10,443 nt of DNA, from contig PUNR01000258.1 in assembly GCA_003551805.1 (NCBI GenBank), positions 1 through 10,443 of the forward strand. The letters run 5' to 3'. Source of the stretch: Loktanella sp. GTDB taxonomy: Bacteria > Pseudomonadota > Alphaproteobacteria > Rhodobacterales > Rhodobacteraceae. The translations under genes and the position numbers were made by a program. Within the stretch, counting starts at the first letter, position 1. Each line of letters starts with the position of its first letter. Under the pieces are notes generated by a model, which did no database searches, was not told the origin of the DNA, and was given only the letters and a program-made list of their open reading frames with translations. Shown here piece after piece: positions 1-5,153 of the stretch.

Positions 1-1
1 G

Positions 2-985
2 GGTGCCATGCGGATCGACGGGTTTGATGTGCCTATCGACCTTTGCGTCAGTCTGAAAATCGCGGCTGACCGGATCATCTGCGATTTCACCGGCACGTCC
101 GGCGTGGACAAGAAAGGCATCAACGTGCCGCTGGTCTATACCAAGGCCTATGCCTGCTATGCGCTGAAATGCGCGATTGCGCCGGAAATCCCCAACAACG
201 CCGCATCGCTTGCGCCGTTTGAAATCTCCGCGCCCGAAGGCAGCATCGTCAACGCGGTGCATCCCGCCCCAGTCGCGCTGCGCCATATCATCGGGCATAT
301 GATCCCCGATGTGGTGTTCGGCGCGCTGGACAAGATATTGCCTGCCACTGTCCCTGCCGAAGGGGCGGGCTGTCTGTGCAATTTTCAGGTCAGTCTGCGC
401 CCTGCCACTGGCCAAGGGCGCAGGGCCGAGGTGCTGACCTTCAACTCGGGCGGTGCTGGCGCGAGGCCCGGCGTTGACGGGCTGAACGCCACCGCCTTTC
501 CGTCCGGCGTGATGACCATGCCGGTCGAGGCGACCGAACACACTGGCCCCGTCATCATCTGGCGCAAAGAATTGCGCCCTGACAGCGGTGGGGCCGGCCA
601 GTATCGCGGCGGGCTGGGCCAGTTCATGGAGGTTGGCCCTGCGCAAGGGTTCGAGGCTGACTTTTCCGCCATGTTCGACCGCGTGCATCACCCCGCGCGC
701 GGGCGGCAAGGGGGTGCTGATGGCGCAGCAACGACGATTGCGCTGGATGATGGCGGCACCATGCAAGGCAAAGGCAAGCAATTCGTTCCCGCAGGGCGAC
801 GGGTCATGCTGGGGTTGCCAGGAGGGGCGGGTTACGGGCCTGCAACTGACCGCGACCCTGCGCTTATCAAGCGCGATCTTGCGCGCGGCTATATTTCTGC
901 GAAAGCTGCGATGCGCGATTACGGCCTGACCGAGGCCGATGTCGCCGCCGTGCAAGCCCAAGTCACCAAGGGAGAAACCGCCTGA
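2..985 (+). CDS. Hydantoinase B/oxoprolinase family protein, C-terminal part (5' end outside window)
   Basis: This is the C-terminal part, about 327 residues, of a HyuB-type subunit. The family acts with HyuA in ATP-dependent hydrolysis of cyclic amides such as N-methylhydantoin, 5-oxoproline or related lactams. The frame is open to the left edge, so the ATG at 8 is probably internal; complete HyuB proteins are usually well over 500 residues. Recognisable family stretches are DFTGTSGVDKKGINVP near the left end, the HPAPVALRHIIGH region, a glycine-rich FNSGGAGARPGVDGLNA segment, then ELRPDSGGAGQYRGGLGQ and LPGGAGYGP. The C-terminal tail (ARGYISAKAAMRDYGL) is also typical. The stop overlaps the next start (TGATG at 983-987), so the oxidoreductase is translationally coupled to it. 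HyuA is presumably upstream. The family assignment is firm; the substrate is unknown. Confidence 0.9.
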   Translation, partial: GAMRIDGFDVPIDLCVSLKIAADRIICDFTGTSGVDKKGINVPLVYTKAYACYALKCAIAPEIPNNAASLAPFEISAPEGSIVNAVHPAPVALRHIIGHMIPDVVFGALDKILPATVPAEGAGCLCNFQVSLRPATGQGRRAEVLTFNSGGAGARPGVDGLNATAFPSGVMTMPVEATEHTGPVIIWRKELRPDSGGAGQYRGGLGQFMEVGPAQGFEADFSAMFDRVHHPARGRQGGADGAATTIALDDGGTMQGKGKQFVPAGRRVMLGLPGGAGYGPATDRDPALIKRDLARGYISAKAAMRDYGLTEADVAAVQAQVTKGETA

Positions 986-2187
986 TGCAGACGCCTTCGC
1001 AAACCAGCTATGACGTGGTCATCATCGGCGGCGCGATGCTGGGGTCGGCGGTGGCGTGGTTTCTGACGGACAACCCCGATTTCGATGGCTCGATCCTTGT
1101 CGTGGAACGTGATCCGACTTACGCGCAGGCCGCCACATCGCTGACCAATTCCTGCATCCGCCAGCAATTCAGCGCCGCGATCAACGTGCAGATTTCGCAA
1201 TTCGGCGCGGATTTCGTCAAGAATTTCCCCCGCTACATGGGCAACGACCCCCGCGTGCCGCAGCCGCGTTTGCACAGTTTCGGCTATCTTTATCTGGCCG
1301 ACACGCCTGCCTTTGCCGCAGCCTTGCGCGATGCGCAGGCGGTGCAGGCGGCTTGCGGGGCTGGCACCCGCCACATGACCCGCGATGAAATCGCCGCTGC
1401 CTATCCGTTCTACCAGCTCGACGATATCATCGCGGGCAACCACAATCTGGTGGACGAGGGCTATTTCGACGGCAACACCCTGTTCGACTGGTGGAAACGA
1501 TCCGCGCGCGAACGCGGCGTCGAATATGTCGTGAATGAAGTCACCGGCATCACCCGCGATACCAGCGGGACAAAAGTGCAAAGTGTGACACTGGCATCCG
1601 GCGAAACCATCGCCTGCGCGATGGTCGTCAACGCCGCCGGCACACGCGGCGCGCAGGTGGCGGCAATGGCGGGGATCAGCATTCCGGTGGAGCCGCGCAA
1701 ACGCTATACCTTTATCTTCGATGCGGCCAAACCACTTGACCAGGACCTTCCGCTGACGATCGACCCCAGCGGCGTGCATGTCCGCACTGACGGGCAGTAT
1801 TACATGGCCGGTTGCCCGCCCGAGGATGACCACCCCGTCGATCCAGACGATTTCACAGAAGATCACAGCATCTGGGAAAACCACGTCTGGCCCACAATCG
1901 CCACCCGCATCCCGCAATTCGAGGCGGTGAAGCTACGCAATTCATGGGTGGGGCATTATGATTACAACACGCTTGACCAGAATGCGATTGCAGGGCCGCA
2001 TACGAAGGTGGGCAATTTCATCTTCGTGAACGGGTTTTCGGGGCATGGCTTCCAGCAATCGCCCGCCATGGGGCGTGGCATCGCGGAATGGATCACCTAT
2101 GGTGCCTACCGCACGCTGGACTTGACCCCGTTTGGCTATACCCGCATCGAAAAGGGTGAAAGTTTCATCGAAAAAGCGGTGATCTGA
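985..2187 (+). CDS. FAD-dependent oxidoreductase, DAO (D-amino acid/sarcosine/glycine oxidase) family
   Basis: A 400-residue cytosolic flavoprotein without a signal peptide. The N-terminal dinucleotide fold starts at residues 11-20 (VVIIGGAMLG), where alanine stands at the second glycine of GxGxxG. The beta2 acidic residue is Glu41 in VVERD. A family ATS-like segment follows (SLTNSCIRQQFS, 52-63), then VVNAAGTRG at 214-222 and the flavin-facing FVNGFSGHGFQQSP at 347-360. The architecture matches DAO enzymes that oxidise the C-N bond of secondary or N-substituted amino acids. A GGGAGA-like ribosome site inside the end of the upstream gene supports the ATG at 985, which overlaps the hyuB stop. 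An amine-oxidising flavoenzyme next to a hydantoinase would fit oxidation of the ring-opened product, for example a sarcosine-like compound, but this is inference. I do not see the covalent-flavin cysteine motif of monomeric sarcosine oxidase. Confidence 0.88.
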   Translation: MQTPSQTSYDVVIIGGAMLGSAVAWFLTDNPDFDGSILVVERDPTYAQAATSLTNSCIRQQFSAAINVQISQFGADFVKNFPRYMGNDPRVPQPRLHSFGYLYLADTPAFAAALRDAQAVQAACGAGTRHMTRDEIAAAYPFYQLDDIIAGNHNLVDEGYFDGNTLFDWWKRSARERGVEYVVNEVTGITRDTSGTKVQSVTLASGETIACAMVVNAAGTRGAQVAAMAGISIPVEPRKRYTFIFDAAKPLDQDLPLTIDPSGVHVRTDGQYYMAGCPPEDDHPVDPDDFTEDHSIWENHVWPTIATRIPQFEAVKLRNSWVGHYDYNTLDQNAIAGPHTKVGNFIFVNGFSGHGFQQSPAMGRGIAEWITYGAYRTLDLTPFGYTRIEKGESFIEKAVI

Positions 2188-2207
2188 TCCGATTGAAAGG
2201 AAACATC

Positions 2208-3044
2208 ATGAAAAAACTCGTCCTGACAGGGGCCGCTGGCCGCCTTGGGTCTTACCTGCGCGAACCGCTGACGCGGATGTGCGATGAACTGGTCTCTACC
2301 GATCTCGTCGATGATATCGGCAAGCTGTATGAAGGTGAAAGTTACGTGCAGGCCGATCTGACCGATCTGGCCGCGATGGAGGCGGTGCTGGAGGGCGCCG
2401 ATATGGTCGTGCATTTCGGCGCTATCGGTGACGAGGCGCCTTGGGACGATATCCTGCAATCCAACATCATCGGCGCCTATAACGTCTGGGAAGCAGCCTA
2501 TCGCAACGGCGTGAAACGGGTGGTCTATGCCAGTTCAGTCCATGCTGTCGGGATGCATTTGAAAACCGACACCATCGGGCTGGACGCGCCGCACAAGCCC
2601 GACACCTATTATGGTCTGGCCAAGTGCTTTGCCGAGGATCTGGCAAGCCTTTACTGGGACAAGCGCGGCATTGAATCAGTCTGCATGCGCATCTTTTCCT
2701 GCGCGCAGGCAACAAATGCCCGCAGCATCGGGACATGGCTGTCTTATGACGATCTGATCCATCTGGTGGAACGGTCCATCGACAGCCCTGTCGTGGGGTT
2801 CACCAAGGTCTGGGGGATTTCCAACAATGACCGCGCGGTGGTGGATAACAGTAAGGCCGGGCATCTGGGTTATCGGCCCAAAGACAACGCGGAACAATTC
2901 GCCAAGGAAGTTTTTGCCAAGACACCGCCCCTTGATAACAAGGATTTGGCCAATCTGTGCATCGGCGGTCCCTTCGCCACAGTAGAACTGGGCAACTCCG
3001 GCGTCGCCGCGTTGGGCGTTGTGAACGACAAAAAAACCACCTGA
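2208..3044 (+). CDS. NAD-dependent epimerase/dehydratase (SDR), uronate dehydrogenase-like
   Basis: A 278-residue extended-type short-chain dehydrogenase. The Rossmann motif is TGAAGRLG (Gly8, Gly11, Gly14). The active site has SSVH at 109-112 and the YxxxK pair Tyr135/Lys139. The sequence follows Pseudomonas/Agrobacterium uronate dehydrogenase (Udh, uronate to aldarolactone with NAD+) closely. Shared features are the VVHFGAI...W..ILQSNIIGAYN block, SS.H, YYGLAKCFAEDLA, the conserved arginine at 172 in NARSIGTW, and the GYRPKDNAEQF tail. One substrate-side serine of Udh (in the HLGGIS segment) is glycine here (HFGAIG, 70-74), so the substrate may differ. The start at 2208 is chosen because GAAAGGAAA at 2195-2203 is a well-placed ribosome site; an in-frame TTG at 2193 precedes that site. 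It lies 20 bases after the oxidoreductase stop, so probably the same operon. Family firm, substrate unproved. Confidence 0.85.
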   Translation: MKKLVLTGAAGRLGSYLREPLTRMCDELVSTDLVDDIGKLYEGESYVQADLTDLAAMEAVLEGADMVVHFGAIGDEAPWDDILQSNIIGAYNVWEAAYRNGVKRVVYASSVHAVGMHLKTDTIGLDAPHKPDTYYGLAKCFAEDLASLYWDKRGIESVCMRIFSCAQATNARSIGTWLSYDDLIHLVERSIDSPVVGFTKVWGISNNDRAVVDNSKAGHLGYRPKDNAEQFAKEVFAKTPPLDNKDLANLCIGGPFATVELGNSGVAALGVVNDKKTT

Positions 3045-3049
3045 GGCTT

Positions 3050-3080
3050 TGTCGCGGTCAGTCCTTGGCCGACCGCGACA
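3050..3080. repeat. 10-bp inverted repeat at the convergent gene junction
   Basis: TGTCGCGGTC (3050-3059) is matched perfectly by GACCGCGACA (3071-3080) around an 11-base loop. It lies between the stop of the uronate dehydrogenase-like gene and the last codons of the convergent membrane gene, including that gene's stop codon. There is no T-run directly after it on either strand. On the minus strand a run of seven T (3031-3037 region) follows about 13 bases later. It may act as a shared, non-canonical terminator for both converging transcripts. Confidence 0.5.
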
Positions 3081-3483
3081 CCCACATGCCTGCCAGGATC
3101 AGCACGATCCCGATGATCCGCGCCCAAGTATTGCCCGCCGTGCCCATCAAAACATCCAGCACGACACCCGAAATCATCTGCCCCGCGATGATCAGCAAGG
3201 CGGTCTGCGCCGCCCCGATTCGCGCAATCAGCCATGACCCCGCAGCGATGAACACGACGCCGACAGGCCCGCCCAGATAGGCCCACCACGGTGCCTCCAT
3301 CGGTGCGCCTGCGAACAACCCGCCGAACAGCACAGCCGCAAGCGTGACAAACCCCAGCCCGACGATGTGATTCCAGAACGACGATTCCCACGCCGACGTG
3401 GACAGTGCCAAACGCCCGTTGACTTGGCGCGACAGTGACACCAACACACCTGCCAGTAGCGCCAGCGCAGCAAAGCCGATCAT
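3058..3483 (-). CDS. DMT-superfamily membrane protein, YdcZ/DUF606 family (second of a pair)
   Basis: A 141-residue inner-membrane protein with about five hydrophobic segments (roughly 2-18, 36-57, 66-88, 92-113, 121-136). It belongs to the DUF606/YdcZ branch of the drug/metabolite transporter superfamily, usually annotated as a DMT-family transporter of unknown substrate. Landmarks are SRQVNGRLA after the first segment, WWAYLGGPVGVV at 66-77 and TALLIIAGQMISGVVLD at 94-110. The start at 3483 overlaps the stop of the preceding gene in ATGA, so translation is coupled. A longer open frame upstream (to 3819) has no membrane character and antisense-like composition, so it was not used. Basic residues cluster after segment 1 (Arg19, Arg24), after segment 3 (Arg88) and at the C-terminus. 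That predicts N-out/C-in, opposite to its partner. Confidence 0.85.
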   Translation of the reverse strand: MIGFAALALLAGVLVSLSRQVNGRLALSTSAWESSFWNHIVGLGFVTLAAVLFGGLFAGAPMEAPWWAYLGGPVGVVFIAAGSWLIARIGAAQTALLIIAGQMISGVVLDVLMGTAGNTWARIIGIVLILAGMWVSRSAKD

Positions 3484-3947
3484 GGCGCACCGCCAAGGAA
3501 AATCAGCACCAGACTGCCCGCGATGATCAGCGCCAGTGCCAGATAATCGCGGGGTTTCGGCATCCGTTGCGGCAGGCCGAATAGCCCGCGCATATCGGCA
3601 AACAGACTGAACAGCACCTGCCCTGCCAGCCCCAGCGCGATTGTGCCTGACAAGGCCAGCGCCGTATTCATCGTGGCAGAGGTCAGCATTACAGTCACAC
3701 CGCCCGCAATGCCCCCCAGATAAGCCCAAAGCGGTGGCCGGAACGTGCTGGCACGGCGCGGGCGCAGAACAAGCAGAATCGCTATCGCCAGCAGTGTCCC
3801 TGTCAGATGCGGCACCCATGACGCGAACAGCAGTGACCCGTAAATCGCGAGCGTGCCGTTGAACAATACCATCAACGATAGCAACCCGCCCGCCCCGAAG
3901 GCGGCAGCAAAGTAAAGCAAGCTCGGGATCGGGCGGCTGTCAGACAT
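3480..3947 (-). CDS. DMT-superfamily membrane protein, YdcZ/DUF606 family (first of a pair)
   Basis: A 155-residue inner-membrane protein with about five hydrophobic segments (roughly 10-30, 37-61, 73-90, 94-117, 134-152). It shows the same family landmarks as its downstream neighbour: LWAYLGGIAGGV at 73-84 and TIALGLAGQVLFSLFAD at 102-118. The two are therefore paralogous half-size proteins that probably form a heterodimer. The arginine-rich loop RPRRASTFR (62-70) and the loop RMPKPRD (128-134) place loops 2-3 and 4-5 in the cytoplasm, giving N-in/C-out. The ATG at 3947 is chosen because the frame upstream runs into the intrinsic terminator at 4005-4031. No strong ribosome site precedes this ATG. 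Transported substrate unknown. Confidence 0.83.
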   Translation of the reverse strand: MSDSRPIPSLLYFAAAFGAGGLLSLMVLFNGTLAIYGSLLFASWVPHLTGTLLAIAILLVLRPRRASTFRPPLWAYLGGIAGGVTVMLTSATMNTALALSGTIALGLAGQVLFSLFADMRGLFGLPQRMPKPRDYLALALIIAGSLVLIFLGGAP

Positions 3948-4002
3948 GGCGCGATGTGTCGCGCCTTGTGCGCCAAAAGGCAACTGCCGCAAAAGAGCGA
4001 CC

Positions 4003-4177
4003 ACAAAAAACCCCAAGCCAGAGGCTTGGGGTGGAACAGCAATTGCGAAGGCTTAGACGCGGACAGATGATAACATCGTGCAGCGCCGTATTTCAGGCAA
4101 CACGCGTCACTTTTCTGTCAGACTTGATAGTAGATTGATCGTGACCTGATCGCGGTTCCACGTTCACTCTTGCTGTC
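4003..4177 (-). ncRNA. Candidate small structured RNA, about 170 nt, unknown family
   Basis: This is inferred from the left-pointing terminator and from long-range pairing in the sequence before it. GTGGAAC (minus strand, 4161-4155) pairs with GTTCCAC (4037-4031). Inside this, GACGCG (4108-4103) pairs with CGCGTC (4061-4056), enclosing a short GATG-TTAT-CATC hairpin. A closing helix around a mostly open interior followed by an intrinsic terminator is compatible with a trans-acting sRNA, and the size is in the range of alphaproteobacterial 6S RNA. I do not recognise 6S, SRP RNA, tmRNA or RNase P sequence motifs in it. No convincing ORF of any size with a ribosome site is visible on this strand here. 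The start is a guess from the possible promoter at 4181-4210. Confidence 0.5.
4005..4031 (-). terminator. Rho-independent terminator pointing left
   Basis: On the minus strand, CCCCAAGCC, a three-base loop and GGCTTGGGG form a perfect 9-bp hairpin (4011-4019 with 4023-4031), followed at once by six T (4010-4005). The T-run is on one side only, so it stops transcripts coming from the right. No minus-strand protein gene lies between it and rpsD, which implies a non-coding transcript. It also isolates the DMT pair, whose own promoter must fit in about 60 bases unless read-through drives it. Confidence 0.88.
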
Positions 4178-4180
4178 CCA

Positions 4181-4210
4181 ATACTTGGTCTAGAGATGAC
4201 TTGTGGTCAG
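4181..4210 (-). promoter_or_regulatory. Possible promoter for the minus-strand RNA
   Basis: Minus-strand CTGACC (4210-4205) and AAGTAT (4186-4181) are separated by 18 bases. They match the sigma70 consensus at four and three of six positions. The predicted start is near 4177-4174, giving a transcript of about 170 nt to the terminator. The -10 is weak, so this is tentative. The rest of 4178-4259 shows nothing else I can name. Confidence 0.3.
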
Positions 4211-4259
4211 ATTTTGTTCGAAACAGCGTATTTTAGAGGTTTAGCTGTGATGCTGTAGG

Positions 4260-4288
4260 TTGACAGTAATAGAACACCTATGTACTCG
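4260..4288 (+). promoter_or_regulatory. Probable rpsD promoter
   Basis: A perfect -35 hexamer TTGACA lies at 4260-4265. Seventeen bases on is TACTCG (4283-4288), a poor -10, followed by a C-rich discriminator (CGCCCCC). A GC-rich discriminator is typical of growth-rate-controlled ribosomal promoters. The -35 is convincing and the -10 is not, so the exact start (about 4295) is uncertain. Confidence 0.42.
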
Positions 4289-4294
4289 CCCCCT

Positions 4295-4389
4295 ACTGGT
4301 GTTGGTGGACCGCGCAAGCGGAACCCTGTCGGCGTGGCAAAATCCACGTAAAGGACAACGCCCTTCGCAACTTAGAAGGAGATCAGCGT
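4295..4389 (+). promoter_or_regulatory. rpsD 5' leader with two hairpins
   Basis: The leader of about 95 bases has a first hairpin CCGC-GCAA-GCGG (4309-4320), closed by a GNRA-type tetraloop. A second hairpin CGTGG-CAAAAT-CCACG lies at 4333-4348. An alternative longer stem joins GTGGA (about 4305-4309) with TCCAC (4343-4347), so the two structures may be mutually exclusive. S4 is a known autoregulator that binds mRNA leaders in E. coli (alpha operon) and Bacillus (rpsD). A comparable role here is inference. The leader ends in the ribosome site AGAAGGAG (4374-4381). Confidence 0.4.
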
Positions 4390-5010
4390 ATGACAAAGCG
4401 TACAGCTGCCAAATATAAAATTGACCGCCGGATGGGTGAAAACATCTGGGGCCGTCCAAAATCCCCCGTCAACCGTCGTGAATACGGCCCCGGCCAGCAC
4501 GGTCAGCGCCGCAAGGGCAAATTGTCCGATTTCGGCACACAGCTGCGCGCAAAGCAAAAGCTGAAGGGTTACTATGGCGACCTGACCGAAAAACAGTTCC
4601 GCCGCATTTATGCCGAAGCTGAACGCGTCAAGGGTGACACCGGCGAAAACCTTATCGGTTTGCTGGAACGTCGTCTGGATGCGGTCGTTTACCGTGCCAA
4701 ATTCGTCCCCACAGTCTTTGCCGCACGCCAGTTCGTGAACCACGGCCATGTGACCGTGAACGGCCAGCGTGTGAACATCCCATCCTACCGCGTTAAAGAA
4801 GGCGACGTGATTGAAGTGCGCCAGAAATCCAAGCAATTGGAAGTCGTGCTGGTTGCCACCCAACTGCCAGAGCGTGACGTGCCTGATTACATGGACGTCG
4901 ACCACAACAAGATGGTTGCAACATTCGTGCGCACACCAACCTTGGGTGACGTGCCCTATCCTGTGACGATGGAACCAAACCTCGTCGTCGAATTCTACGC
5001 CAAGAACTGA
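4390..5010 (+). CDS. rpsD: 30S ribosomal protein S4
   Basis: A 206-residue primary 16S rRNA-binding protein that nucleates assembly of the 30S body and helps maintain decoding fidelity. The N-terminal part carries the family signature RREYGPGQHGQRRKGKLSDFG (from residue 29, cut here only by description). The S4 RNA-binding domain spans about 92-143 (LERRLDAVVYRAKF ... HGHVTVNGQRVNIPSYRVKEGD). There is no cysteine anywhere, so it is the zinc-free (C-minus) form. The length is normal for alphaproteobacteria. The ribosome site AGAAGGAG ends 8 bases before the ATG. It stands as a single-gene unit, with its own promoter region and a terminator directly after it, as is usual for rpsD outside the alpha operon in this class. 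Confidence 0.98.
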   Translation: MTKRTAAKYKIDRRMGENIWGRPKSPVNRREYGPGQHGQRRKGKLSDFGTQLRAKQKLKGYYGDLTEKQFRRIYAEAERVKGDTGENLIGLLERRLDAVVYRAKFVPTVFAARQFVNHGHVTVNGQRVNIPSYRVKEGDVIEVRQKSKQLEVVLVATQLPERDVPDYMDVDHNKMVATFVRTPTLGDVPYPVTMEPNLVVEFYAKN

Positions 5011-5043
5011 TCCGGTTTTCCGGTCAGACTTGCGCGACTTATC

Positions 5044-5071
5044 AAGGCCGCCCCGCAAGGGCGGCCTTTTT
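5044..5071 (+). terminator. Rho-independent terminator of rpsD
   Basis: AAGGCCGCCC (5044-5053) and GGGCGGCCTT (5059-5068) form a perfect 10-bp stem around CGCAA. The arm runs into a T-run (5067-5071). It lies 34 bases after the rpsD stop and points right. Confidence 0.93.
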
Positions 5072-5073
5072 CG

Positions 5074-5095
5074 TTGGCACGCGGCAATCTGCCAA
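5074..5095. repeat. Inverted repeat upstream of hss, possible operator
   Basis: TTGGCA (5074-5079) and TGCCAA (5090-5095) form a perfect 6-bp inverted repeat with a 10-base spacer, sitting 59 bases before the hss start. A second short palindrome, GGCA-ATC-TGCC, overlaps its right half. A weak promoter (CTGCCA at 5089-5094, 17 bases, GATACC at 5112-5117) would overlap it, so a bound regulator could control hss. This is suggestive only. Confidence 0.3.
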
Positions 5096-5153
5096 GGTTT
5101 CTTTTCAACCCGATACCCGCTAACTCTGGTCTTGTGAAAACAAGGGGATGTCG

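Noticed and set aside
919..1917. 332-codon minus-strand frame opposite the FAD oxidoreductase
   Set aside because: Antisense shadow of a clear flavoprotein gene; no recognisable domain.
3484..3819. N-terminal extension of the second DMT protein
   Set aside because: The extra residues are hydrophilic, overlap the paralogous first gene in another frame, and the ATGA overlap gives a better start at 3483.
3948..4016. TTG start at 4016 for the first DMT protein
   Set aside because: It would place the start inside the terminator hairpin; the ATG at 3947 gives a normal family length.
4211..4232. tRNA T-loop-like GTTCGAAAC
   Set aside because: The flanking bases do not form a five-pair T-stem and no acceptor, D or anticodon arm is found around it; it is probably just a small palindrome (TGTT-CGA-AACA).
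5074..5090. Sigma54 promoter upstream of hss (TTGGCACG)
   Set aside because: The -24 element is good but the -12 TTGC element is absent at the required distance (AATC instead).
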